DNA from: Balamuthia mandrillaris
Lineage: Eukaryota > Discosea > Longamoebia > Balamuthiidae
Direction: 5' to 3'
NCBI GenBank assembly: GCA_031835245.1
Contig: JAVKOQ010000344.1
Location: 1 to 54,233 of the forward strand
DNA length: 54,233 nucleotides
A program made the position numbers and the translations under genes. Each line of letters begins with the position of its first letter. Within the stretch, counting starts at the first letter, position 1. Shown here one piece after another: positions 29,021 through 39,539 of this stretch. Below the pieces are notes generated by a model. The model was not told the DNA's origin and searched no databases. It saw only the letters and a list, made by a program, of their open reading frames with translations.

Positions 29021-32000
29021 TTAGTCTTCTTCAGAGGTTTCTTGGTCTTCGCCCTCTGTGATGATGGTGGCTGTTGTTGTGACAGCATCTGCAACTTCCT
29101 TTTGTGAAGACGTGGTTGTTGGCTGTTGCGGCTGTAATGTGCCGTTGGAATCACCAAAGGACACCGCTGATTTTATTTTGTTTTGGTCAACTTGTTTAGA
29201 ATGGAGAAAAGGAAGTGAAGAGGAGAGAAAGCGAGAGAGCACTTACCACTCTTTTGTTGTTTCGTGTTTGTAGATTCTTTTTCATCTCTATTAGAGGGGT
29301 TGCGTGAGACATAAAACACAAATGAAAGCGCATTGGAAAAAAAAAACGAACCCAGAAGACTCATCAGAATAGGAAGAATACGATTCATCATCGGAGAAGC
29401 TTTGGCTGCCCTCCTCCGTATCCGATCCACTTCTACTGCTGCTGTAAGAAGAGGCAGAAGAACCAGAGCGAGAACGAGAACCAGAGGAATAGGAAGAATC
29501 GCTACCCCAAAAGTCCTCGTCGTCGCTGCTGTGAGAGTAGAAGGAGGATCCGCTCGTGTTTGCATCCTCCAAACGTTGCTCTCCACCCACCGCTGGTAAT
29601 GCTCCCTTGTAGTGTTGAAAAAGGAGCATAAAGCAGTATAACAAAATAAAACAAACAATAGGAAAAGAGAAACGTGAGATTAATGATGTTAAGTGGAAGT
29701 AAATCTGAGAATATACCTCAGGTGTTCGGTCCGTGTCGGGAGTTTCTTCCGGCCAATCAGGAATGGGGGTGTAGCCAACCGCCATGTGATCCACCAAATG
29801 GGATAGTGAGCCCAAATGATATCTCTCTTCCTCCGCTGGATATCAAAAAAATAATAATAAAAGAATGTTAGTACTAAGAAATATAACTAAAGAGAGGCAA
29901 AAAAAATTTAAGAATATCGCCGAGACGAACCATCTTGTTCCGCAAGGGAAACAGGAGTAGGCTTTTCGGCCGTGAACAGACGAGCAGCATGTTCCTTGAG
30001 GTTAGGAGTATCCGTGCCGAGTAGGATGCTTCGCAAAAGCCGTCCTCTGTCTCTCACATCGTAGTTGAGATCATACTTGGCGAGATCCAAGATATACTTG
30101 AACAGGACTGCCGTTTGAGAGGGGTTGTCTAGAACTAATTTGCTGCCCAGATTCAAAATTTGAAGCTTCACTGAGTCATCCTGTTGTTTTAACGTTTAAT
30201 TTGTTGTATAAAACAAAGAAAATGGAAGAGAAAATAACGATTAGAAAATGAAACAGAGAAGGAAACATACCTCTTGGACGAAATTCTTAGCAAGCTTCCG
30301 CAAGATATCAGGAGCCAACAGAGGGATGTGTGATCTGTACTCCCCGATTACCCAAATTGTGCTTGCTCTGGCCTTGGGAACAGTGACGTCGTCCAACAAG
30401 CGAGCCAAGTGAGCGACAACTTTGTCGAGGGGGAAGTCGCTCTTAGCACCCATTTGCAACAATTTCTTAATGACTACAACACTTTCGGCTACAACAGCCT
30501 CTATTGGAGAGAAAATAGGAAAAGAGAGAGAAGAAAGGGAAAAGAAAAAGGAGAACAGATCAGAGTTATTTCAAATAGAACTAGAAACAGTAAATACAAA
30601 CCAGAACTGTTGGAAATGAGCTGCATTAAAGTGCGCATGCAAGTTTCAGCAACGTCTTTAATACGAGAAGCGCACCGACCGATAGCTTGAATGGCTGCGG
30701 TTACCAACTCTTTGTCCTCTTGATACACATAAGTCTGCACATTTTTTTTTTCATTTAAGCACAAAACTAAGAATTATCAAACAAGAAAAAGTCTCAGCGA
30801 AGTAAAAACACGTACGTTGAGCTCCTCAAGAATGTTGTGAATGTTTGACTCATTGGCAATGCAAGTGAGAATTTCAAGCTTTAGGTTACGAATAAAGATT
30901 GGGTCGGTTGAAGCTACAAAGAACTCCAATAAAAATGGTTGAAACATTGCCTATTGTGAAGAAAATTTGAGAATAAGAAACAAAATGGTAATAGAATAAG
31001 AATTAAGAAAAGAAGTAATGTACAGGACGAGTAACAGCCATTGAGGCGATGTTGGAAAGAATGGCGTATTGCAGCTCGCGAGTGCCACGAAGCATACGAG
31101 TGAGCGGTCTACCCACTTTAACAGCTTCTTCGTTCGGAGCAAGGTAATACAACAATGACGCTACACTCATTACCACCTTTTGTTAAAAGAGTTAACGATT
31201 ATATTACTGAGAAAAAGCAGAGAGGGAATAGAACAATAGAAAGAAGCAAAAACGCTACATCAAAAGTAGGAGAGAAGAGAGAGCAAAAAAAAAATGAGTG
31301 AGAGAGAGAGAGAGTTATAATGCTGAGAAACGTACAGCAGCATTGCGGCTGCGTAAGAGCATAGCAGCAGCGTTCAACAGAAGGCGATGGTCAGGATCCA
31401 TGTCATACATAGCGTCATCGTATGGGTTTTCTCCTTCATCAGAAGAAGAATCACTGCTGGAGCTTTCCTCATCTTCCTCATCAGAACCCTTTTTGGCTTG
31501 CTTCTTTTTCTTCTTTTGCTTTTGGTATGACTATACGTTCAAAGTGAGTCAGAAGATAAAATATACGAGAATACAGAACGGAAAAAGAAAGAATCATACG
31601 TCTCTCAGATTAGGATCCAGAAACTGGGTACGGCCATACTTTGTAAGAGCGTCCAAGATGGCGGTCTGTCCCCACTCATCCACATCAGCCAACATGTGAC
31701 AAATCTTTCGGAAGTGAGGATGCAACATATCGAACCGAGTAGGACAGAGATGGTTGAACGCTGCCATAGCGCTGCCGATGACCATCGTGGACGTATCTTT
31801 CAACAAAAGTTGCAGAATGTCGATGAGGTCCGGCAACATTTCTGGTTCCAAACTTTAGATAAAATTGTCAACAAGAGCAAAAGTTTTAACCGCAGAATAT
31901 GAGAAGGTGAACGAGAACGAGAACGAGAACGAGAACGAGAACGAGAACGAGAACGAGAACGAGAACGAGAACGAGAACGAGAACGAGAACGAGAACGAGA

Positions 32001-32635
32001 ACAGAACGAGAACGAGAACGAGAACGAGAACGAACGAGAACGAGAACGAGAACGAGAACGAGAACGAGAACGAGAACGAGAACGAGAACGAGAACGAGAA
32101 CGAGAACGAGAACGAGAACGAGAACGAGAAGCAGAAAAGAGAAGAGAAGAGAAACAAACCTGTAAACTTTAGGAAGAGCTTGGGCAGCAGCTTTTCGAAC
32201 GTAAGCCGAGGTGTCCTTGGCGGCCTTCTTACAGGAAAGCACGACCACCTGCACGATCACCTTCAACCGAATGCTGGAGAGGACCCTCAGGCCCAACGCC
32301 CTCATCAGCGGGTTGTCGCTGGCCATGTCCCTCTGGAAGTTGTTGATGGCGAGCAGGGCGGGGTCGGGCTCCAGCTCCGCATAGTGCACAAGGTACATGT
32401 AGACCAGCTTCTTGATCTGCATGTTCTTGCAAAAGACGTTCTTGACCACGCTGGGGTAGAGCAGCGAGACGTCCTTGCCCTTGGACATGAGGGCCACTAG
32501 TCGCTTCATTCCCTCCAGCTTTTCCTTGAGGTTGTCGTGCTCGAGGAGCTGCTTAATCTCCTCAAACTTGGGGTTGGAGGCCTCAAAGTAGTGCGCGTTG
32601 CCTAAGCCCAATTTGTTCATTTTCATCTTTTGCAT
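29021..32635 (-). CDS. AP3B: AP-3 complex subunit beta
   Basis: Large adaptin of AP-3, which sorts cargo from endosomes to lysosome-related organelles. Twelve exons (32160-32635, 31600-31852, 31336-31530, 31024-31176, 30816-30950, 30602-30734, 30271-30500, 29931-30180, 29717-29835, 29352-29605, 29247-29287, 29021-29166) close in phase to 794 residues. The N-terminal trunk is typical: EGMKRLVALMSKGKDVSLLYPSVVKN, YMYLVHYAELEPDPALLAIN, NPLMRALGLRVLSSIR and later FDMLHPHFRKICHMLADVDEWGQ. An acidic Ser stretch (SSSDSSSDEGENPYDD) interrupts the trunk, as in other AP-3 betas. The hinge is SDDEDFWGS with Ser/Asp repeats. It ends soon after, so the C-terminal ear seen in animal AP3B1 is lacking. Start could be 32635, 32626 or 32620. 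Confidence 0.92.
31908..32131. repeat. (GAGAAC)n hexanucleotide array in the first AP-3 beta intron
   Basis: About 36 GAGAAC units with two short slips. On the sense strand it is (GTTCTC)n, filling most of the 307-base intron. Confidence 0.92.
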
Positions 32636-33170
32636 TCGAGTTTGTTAATCTCTGGTTCTCCTTTTGAGGGACGTCTATCTCTTCCTGTTCTGAGTTTTTT
32701 TTTTTTTTTGGGGGGACGGAACGACACGTTTGGAAGCAGAAGAAAAGGGAGAGCGTTGGGTCTGCTTTTTTTAAAAAACTTTCTGCGCATAAAGAAAAAA
32801 AAATAAGTACAAAAGTCTTCTTTCTCCACTATGTTTTAAAAAAAATAAAAATCGGGAAAAAGATCGTGCGCACCTGTCTGACGATCAAAGATCACCACTA
32901 CACTACGGATTCCGTTTGTGCAGTATATCTTCTGGAGTAGCAAACGCGGAGAAGACAAGCTCGTGCTCTCTCTCTTGTTCAGTTATGCCGGGTCACTCCG
33001 CGCACCGTTCTTCCAACTACACAAAAGAAACCCAAAAAAAAAATGGCAAACGAAAAATTCAGCAGTCGACTCCTCATAACTTTTGTTTATTGAGGTTCCG
33101 CGTCGACACGGTCATATCGTATGTGTCGACATAAGAGCCACACAGCAAGCAAGGGAGAGTTCATACGGTC
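32636..33170. other. Divergent spacer between AP-3 beta and 5S rRNA
   Basis: No gene. Contains the 8-base palindrome GTGCGCAC at 32866-32873, CGTCGACA at 33101-33108 and TGTCGACA at 33124-33131, the last 39 bases before the 5S gene. Confidence 0.6.
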
Positions 33171-33288
33171 GGATACGGCCATACTGCGGAGAAAGCACCG
33201 CTTCCCGTCCGATCAGCGAAGTTAAGCTCCGCCAGGCGATGTTAGTACTGGGGTGGGTGACCACCCGGGAATCCATCGTGCTGTATCC
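33171..33288 (+). rRNA. 5S ribosomal RNA
   Basis: 118 bases. The 5' GGATACGG pairs with the 3' CTGTATCC to close helix I. The conserved GGCCATACTGCGG, GAAGTTAAGC (loop C/box A region), AGTACTGGGGTGGGTGACC and ACCCGGGAATCC segments are all present in order. A T run at 33289-33300 ends it. It is a single copy here, not in an rDNA array. Confidence 0.95.
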
Positions 33289-33300
33289 TTTTTTTTTTTT
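33289..33300 (+). terminator. Pol III terminator of 5S rRNA
   Basis: Run of twelve or more T residues immediately after the closing helix of the 5S sequence. Confidence 0.75.
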
Positions 33301-33667
33301 TGGCTCTTGTCGTGTTCTGTAGCACACTCAGCGGCATGTGAAGAAAGAAGCACCTGAGAATATTCGTTGGCGACGGTCAGTACCACACACACCTAGACCA
33401 ATGTGGTTATAACACCAACTATCAACTTAGGACTATGGTGGGTCCCTCAACACATTGCGGCAGCCTAGAAAGAAAGGGTACGAGAAAGGATGAAGAATTA
33501 TTGTTGAAGTACGTTTATTTTGTTGTTTTGTTCCTATTCAAAAAAAAAAGTCTAAAACAAAAGGTAACAACAAAACGTTTTGGGGTAAAACAAAAAACTC
33601 CTTCTGTCGAAGAGGGATGAAGAAGGAGTGGTGGGAGCAGCAAAAAAACAGTGGTTTGACCACCTGC
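33301..33667. other. Spacer between 5S rRNA and the heptad-repeat gene
   Basis: Mixed-composition sequence without a supported reading frame. It includes the 3' end of the minus-strand heptad gene. No known RNA recognised. Confidence 0.4.
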
Positions 33668-34801
33668 TTAGTAGTTCACTTCCTCGCTGCCGTCGTAAGC
33701 GGTGCCGTCGTAGGCCACGTCACCACCGTCGTAAGAGACGTCACCACCATCGTAGGAGACATCACCGCCGTCGTAAGCAACGTCACCGCCATCGTAGGAG
33801 ACATCACCGCCGTCGTAAGTCACGTCACCGCCATCGTAAGAGACATCACCACCGTCGTAAGTCACGTCACCTCCATCGTAGGAGACATCACCGCCGTCGT
33901 AAGAGACATCACCACCATCGTAAGAGACGTCACCTCCATCGTAAGTTACGTCACCGCCATCGTAGGAGACATCACCACCGTCGTAGGTCACGTCGCCACC
34001 GTCGTAGGAAACATCACCGCCGTCGTAGGTCACATCGCCACCGTCGTAAGCGGTATCACCGCCATCGTAAGTCACGTCACCACCGTCGTAAGACACGTCG
34101 CCACCGTCGTAGGTCACGTCATCACCGTCGTAAGCATCATCACCGCCACCGTAGGTCACATCAGCAGAACCATAAGTAATGCCCTCAACGTAAAGGCAGC
34201 TACCGTCGTAATCAACGTCGCCCCCATCATATTCAATGTCTCCGCCATCGTAAGAGACATCACCTCCATCGTAAGAGACATCACCTCCATCGTAGGAGAC
34301 ATCACCGCCGTCGTAAGAGACATCACCACCATCGTAGGAAACGTCGCCTCCATCATAGGTCACGTCACCACCATCGTAAGAGACATCACCTCCATCGTAG
34401 GTCACGTCACCACCGTCGTAGGAAACGTCACCGCCATCGTAGGTCACGTCAAAACCATCGTAAGAGACATCACCACCGTCGTAGGTCACGTCACCACCAT
34501 CGTAGGAGACATCACCACCGTCGTAAGACACGTCGCTGCCATCGTAGGAGACATCACCACCGTCGTAGGTAACGTCACCACCGTCGTAGGAAACGTCACC
34601 TCCATCGTAGGTCACATCGCTGCCGTCGTAGGAAACGTCACCACCGTCGTAGGTCACCTCTCCGCCGTCGTACGAGACGTCTCCACCGTCGTAAGTCACC
34701 TCGTCGCCGTCATAGGTCACATCTCCGGAGCCATAGTTCACTCGGGCAAGGGCCGCAGTAGCGAACAAGGCCAACAAGGCCACGGTAACGAGAAACTTCA
34801 T
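33668..34801 (-). CDS. Secreted protein made of 47 heptapeptide repeats
   Basis: Single exon, 377 residues. Residues 1-19 are a signal peptide (MKFLVTVALLALFATAALA). Then comes NYGSG and 25 heptads of consensus D-V-[T/S]-Y-D-G-G. A 12-residue break (CLYVEGITYGSA, with the only Cys) and 22 more heptads follow, ending AYDGSEEVNY. T and S at position 3 alternate along much of the array, giving a 14-residue superperiod. The protein is very acidic, with one Tyr per heptad and almost no Lys, Arg, Phe or Trp. The 21-base DNA repeat keeps the opposite strand open too. The signal peptide sets the true strand. Period and composition suggest a beta-rich extracellular or wall structural protein, possibly calcium-binding or Tyr-cross-linked; this is inference. 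Confidence 0.88.
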   Translation of the reverse strand: MKFLVTVALLALFATAALARVNYGSGDVTYDGDEVTYDGGDVSYDGGEVTYDGGDVSYDGSDVTYDGGDVSYDGGDVTYDGGDVSYDGSDVSYDGGDVSYDGGDVTYDGGDVSYDGFDVTYDGGDVSYDGGDVTYDGGDVSYDGGDVTYDGGDVSYDGGDVSYDGGDVSYDGGDVSYDGGDVSYDGGDIEYDGGDVDYDGSCLYVEGITYGSADVTYGGGDDAYDGDDVTYDGGDVSYDGGDVTYDGGDTAYDGGDVTYDGGDVSYDGGDVTYDGGDVSYDGGDVTYDGGDVSYDGGDVSYDGGDVSYDGGDVTYDGGDVSYDGGDVTYDGGDVSYDGGDVAYDGGDVSYDGGDVSYDGGDVAYDGTAYDGSEEVNY

Positions 34802-35802
34802 AGTTGTCCAAAGGCTGGTTTGTTTTGCTTTGTTGTTTTGTTTGTTTGTTTGTTTGTTGTTGACGAGTAGAAGCGAAAGGGGAGCAGCTATTTATCCTTG
34901 GAGATGATCAGGCCATGCGGCGTCCATCATCCTGAAAGTGAGGGGGAAACCAGCAGATAGCGGCTGATCGGGGGAAATTCAAAAGAAGAACCGCCCCGAT
35001 TAGTGCTGCTGGGGGAGTTTTCGCCGTCAAACTCGTCGATAGTTGTGGTGTATTCGGGCCGTTCCCGTGTTTTTTTCTCCGTCCTTCCCATTGCTTAGTT
35101 TTGCTCATCGAACTTCTGCTGCATTGCATTACCTCCCTCCCATAGCAATATACCGGAAATCTGGAGGAAATGTGGTGCAGGAAAGGAAGGAAGGAGGGAT
35201 CATTGCACGAACGAAACTGCTGCCTCACTTTTGGGTGAGGGAGTGAGCAGGAGCCAGGTGGGTTACCGTCCTGAAATGAAACTCTGAGATGAGCAGAGGG
35301 GTAGCACGCCACCACCCCCGTGGATGAAGGGAGTGTAGCGCCGCAAGGTAGACATAAGTGTGGAGGGACAAAGGGGACAGCGTGACGTGTTATCTTGGGG
35401 TTGGCTACTCCCAGGAGTTACGGGATTACAATGAAGGGAGCTGTTCACCGCTTCCAACGATTGCACTCAACTGCTTGCGCTAGGTGTAGCCCTGAGCAAC
35501 TTGCGCCCTGGTTTTTCCCGGCTCCGCTGGTGCGCCCATTTTTAGACAACAGATTTGCAAGAAAGAAAAAAAAGAGAATAGTTTAGGAGGGACACTAACG
35601 GCCATCTAAACAACTGAGTGGATGCCACTCCGAGGTGAAGCCAAGGGGTGATCCACGCCGAGCGGTGAAAGAATACCTGTCCTTCATTTCGTGAGTGGCC
35701 TCTTTCATGTCGACCCGAAATATCAATGGACCTGAGATTGCATGATTGGTAGATAAGAGAGAGCATTTGATTTTGTCGACAAACTTAAAAAACAAAAAAA
35801 AA
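34802..35802. other. 1-kb spacer of balanced base composition
   Basis: Between the divergent heptad gene and the GAS2-domain gene. ATAAATAG at about 34888 on the minus strand is a TATA candidate 80-90 bases before the heptad gene. From about 34900 to 35590 the sequence is GC-richer and non-repetitive, unlike other spacers. A stem ATCGGGG/CCCCGAT (34973-35004) is visible. No known RNA family or reading frame was recognised. TGTCGACC (35708) and TTTGTCGACAAA (35772-35783) lie at the right end. Confidence 0.45.
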
Positions 35803-37346
35803 ATGAAAGAAGAGGAGGAGGCACGCTTGGAGAAGGAGGTCCAACTCTTGCGGCTGCGGCTCAAAGCGCAAGAGGAACGCCTGATCCACGGGTTGGAGCT
35901 TCTCCTGCACACCCAAAACCCCCACCTGGACAAGGCCTTGCACCGACGCGCCCAAGCTTTTCTGGATTGTCTTCAGCATGCCTCCTCTTCGCCTCAACCC
36001 TTATCGCTCGTCTCTTCATCTCCTCCTTCTGCTTCTCCATATGATGACCATGCTCACACAGAAGAACGGCCATCACCATCCCCAAGCAGCAGCAACAAAA
36101 CGAAAAAACGAACCGCTGCTGGCAACCATCAGCCGAAAACAAAAAATGGGAATGGCTCATCAATAACAACAAGCTCCTTTTCCTCCTCCTCTGATCAACC
36201 CCCACCACAAAGCATTTTACCTCTTCCTCAAATGGCGTCGACTCCATCCACCACCACCGCTCCCACGAAACGGCCGAACAACAACAAGCTGATCGAATGG
36301 ATAGCCGCTGCCGAGAAGTTCTCAGGCTGGGACACGCAGTCCGAGGGAGAGGAGGCCAAGGTGTTGTCCTCCCTCATCTCGGAGGACGAGAGCGAGGCAA
36401 AGGACAAAGTAGCGGAGGAGGAGGAGGACAAAACGTCGGTGGATTGGTTCATGTCTCGGCGCTTGCCTCCGCCTGCAACCGCTTCACCCAACTCAAAGTT
36501 GACCACACCGACAAAAACGACTGCTATGCAACCACAAAATCAACAAGGAGGAGAAGAAAAGGAGAAAGGAGGAGGAGAAGAACAAGAAAAGGAGGTGGAG
36601 GAAAGCATGAATAGAATGGGCGTAAGTATGAATGCTTCGCCGAGCAGATTGTCCTGGGGTGAGGAGAGAATGAAGCAGGACAGAGAGAAGATTCGACAGG
36701 AACAAGAGAAGCGCGAGAAGATGCGACGACAACGTCAGTTAATCGTTCAGCAACAGATTAAAGAGGAGGAAGAGAAAGAGAAAGCAAAAGCGGAACAAGA
36801 AGAGGAAGAAGCAAAGAAAATGGAAGACGTGCAAACAATAACAACGCTAAAGAAAGAGAAAACGCCGTTTGAAGAACGATTGGAGAGAGCGGAAAAAGAG
36901 AAACGAGACCAACAGCTTCAAAAGTTGAAGGAAGAAAGAGAAAGAGAGACTGCCACAGCGGAGGAACAAGCCATATTGAACCAAAAAATGAGCGAACGGG
37001 AGAGAGAACTCTTGCGAGAAAGAGAGTTGGAGCTGGAAGAGAAACGAGAGAAAGCCAAGCGCGAAAGAGAGAAGGAGAGAAAGCGAATAGAGAAGGAGAG
37101 AAGACGGCAGGAACGGCTACGGTTGAGAGCAGGCACCGCATCAGCCACTTCGGACAGCGAAAACTATACTTCGATGTCGGAGGATGAGCGCTTGCAAGAT
37201 TTGCTGTGGTATCCCTCTGGAGAGGAGGACAGATACGACAGCGAAGATGACCGTGTGAGACGTTTGTTGATGGCAGATTCGGAGGCTGGTGGACCGCATT
37301 CTATCGTTTATCAACCTGTTACGGTTTGTTGCCTACCCGTTTCTCA

Positions 37347-37378
<32 letters not shown>

Positions 37379-38065
37379 GTTCTATTTGTTTGTTGTTTGT
37401 TTCTCACATTCTTTATGTGTTTTATCAAGAGTGACCCTGTGGATGTAAAACTTGGCGAGTTGCTGAAAGAACTTGGTAACACTCTTTTTTCTCTTTCCTG
37501 TTCTTGTGTTAAGTTATTCTGCCTTTTCACTTTTTTCGTGTTTGTCCCGTTTTGGTTTAAAACAGGATTCGTGAAGGAGGTATTGGCCATTCCACCAAAC
37601 TTTGAAAGACTGTCTGCTGGTAGTTATCAGTTTGGTGCCAAAAAGATTCGAGTGGAGCTACAGGGCGGTACAAATCGCCTGATGGGTATTAATCCCCTCG
37701 TTTTTCCGTTGTTGTCTTATCTTTTTTATGCTTCTTCTTTGTGTGTGCATCTCTCTGTTTCTCTTCTCTCCTCTTTTTATTTGTCTCTTCTCTTTCTTTT
37801 CTTTTCTTTCTTTTATCGGTTATTTTCAAACGAAGCTTATGAATTGTGATACATCAAAAGTACGAGTTGGAGGTGGATGGATGTCCTTTCTTGACTTCGT
37901 TAAAAAGGTTCTCTCTCTCTCTCTGCTCTCTCTTCTCTCTCTTCACACATACACACTCTCTCCCTCCTGAAGCAAATACTAATTTCCTGTTCTTTCACTC
38001 ATCAGCACGGGGAGATGGAATGCAAAAAGATCCAAGCCATCAACAACCCTTTCAAGCCCCACTAA
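35803..38065 (+). CDS. GAS2-related (GAR) domain coiled-coil protein
   Basis: Likely microtubule-associated protein. Exons 35803-37323, 37430-37475, 37566-37685, 37861-37907 and 38006-38065 close in phase to 597 residues. It begins with a short helix (EARLEKEVQLLRLRLKAQEERL), followed by a Ser/Pro/Lys disordered part. WIAAAEKFSGWDTQ lies near residue 170. A long charged single alpha-helix or coiled coil spans about 290-450. At about 520-590 is a GAR domain: FGAKKIRVELQGGTNRLMVRVGGGW (in two parts across an intron), then MSFLDFVKKHGEMEC. RVGGGW is the hallmark of the GAS2 fold that binds microtubules. An in-frame upstream ATG (35746) would add 19 residues and run through a TGTCGACA palindrome, so the later ATG is preferred. 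Confidence 0.8.
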
Positions 38066-38191
38066 ACCCAAAAATCCACAAAACAAAAATAAACAACGCT
38101 TTTAGGTGATGAATAAGAAGGCGTGCAGCATTTGTAAGAAGGACGATCTTGCTGAAGAAGAGGAAAACGAGATCGAAAAGGGGGGGGAGAG

Positions 38192-38227
<36 letters not shown>

Positions 38228-38744
38228 CACAAAGTCATCGTAGCCATGTCCAACCAATCCAAAAAGAGTCCACGCGCAGGCTGCAACCGCTCCATGTGGC
38301 AGATTAGACTGGCTCCATGCACCACGTCAAGGCCACATAGACCAGACCGCCGTAACTTTCTTTTTAGATGGTTCTACTTTGCTTTTTTGTGGACGGCCCC
38401 TTGTACCACCGTATGGTTCACATTTCGGGGATCGAAGCAGCCTTTTTTTGAATCTCTTTCACTCCCACAAGTTCTCAAACGCTGTGAGAAGCCTCTCCTT
38501 CTTCTGCCAACAGACGCCTTTGCTTATCAAAGAAAGAGAAAGATGGGGTTTCCATGATTTGATGAAACAGAAAAATGACCCCGATAGGATAGGCTGGCAA
38601 GTATGAAACTATGAGTAATTAATTTTTGGTGGTGCGACAATTCTTGAAAAACGAAGAATTAAACGCACAAAGAGAGAGAGGAACCCCACAACACCACCAC
38701 AAACAGGCCGAACGGTTAAAAACCAGCCAGAGAAAGAGAGAGAG
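38066..38744. other. Spacer between the GAS2-domain gene and a four-TM gene
   Basis: Holds a (GA)n run at about 38187-38225. A stretch from about 38250 to 38350 has coding-like composition but no supported frame. No gene seen. Confidence 0.45.
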
Positions 38745-39539
38745 ATGAGGATCAACTTCAAGTACCTGTCAGCCCTGTTTTTAACGGCATTTGTGCTGAT
38801 CGTGGCCTTTGTCGCCATGTTCGTGCCCTGGTACGAATACGAAGTGCACAACTATTCTTTCGGCAAGGAATACACCTACAAGTAATGCCTTTGCTTTTTT
38901 TTACTTCATCTTTTGTTGTTCTTCTGACGAATACTCTCTCTCTACTCTCTCTTCTCTCTCTCTCTCTCTCAAAACAGACACAATTCCGGTCAGTTGAAAA
39001 CAATGTATGACTTGATTTTGACGAGTCTCGTTCTCGCTGTCGTCTTTGGCGTGTTTCTGGCCAGCATTCTCACCATCTTTTCGTTCGGCTGTTTCCGCGT
39101 ATGTTTTATGTTTTTGACTGTCCTCTGTTATTTTATTTTTTCCACTTTTTTCACTGTTTTTCTGTTCACTTTTGCTTTCTTTCTCGTTTTTGTTTTTGGT
39201 TTTGTTTTTCTTTCTAAAATAATATTTTTGGGCAAAAAGGCTATCGGCAGATGGAGAAAGAAGCTCAGGGTGCCGGCCATTCTGCTGGGTTGTTTGCTGG
39301 TCCCGTTGGTGATGGCTGCCTGGCTGCTGCTGTTTTGGCATCCGGCTGCCCTCAGCCACGACCTGGACTGCGACGTTTCCGACACTCCTTGTGACACGTT
39401 CATGAAGAGCGGGGATTGGGGGCCCAGAGAAGGTTTTTGGATGAGCCTTGTGGCCACCATCCCAGCCATCCTTGCCGCCATCTTCACTTGCGTTGGTGGC
39501 CATCCTGCGGGTCGCTTACATGGTTACAACGCCCTGTAA
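38745..39539 (+). CDS. Four-transmembrane protein
   Basis: Exons 38745-38881, 38978-39098 and 39240-39539 close in phase to 185 residues. Four membrane helices: YLSALFLTAFVLIVAFVAMFV, LILTSLVLAVVFGVFLASIL, ILLGCLLVPLVMAAWLLLFW and SLVATIPAILAAIFTCVG. The first outer loop starts PWYEYEVHNYS. The second contains two Cys (LDCDVSDTPC) that could form a disulphide. The architecture resembles the claudin/PMP22-type four-helix plan, but the W-GLW-C-C signature of claudins is absent. Unrecognised family. Confidence 0.65.

Noticed and set aside
31865-32500. Asn-Glu repeat protein on the plus strand
   Set aside because: It is antisense to the AP-3 beta first intron and exon. The repeat is the intronic GAGAAC array.
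33617-34870. 417-residue plus-strand frame rich in Val/Thr/Ile across the heptad array
   Set aside because: It is the mirror of the 21-base repeat. The minus strand has a perfect signal peptide and regular heptads, while the plus strand has none.
38250-38580. Coding-like stretch between the GAS2-domain and four-TM genes
   Set aside because: No start, no splice-compatible frame and no recognised motif; left as spacer.
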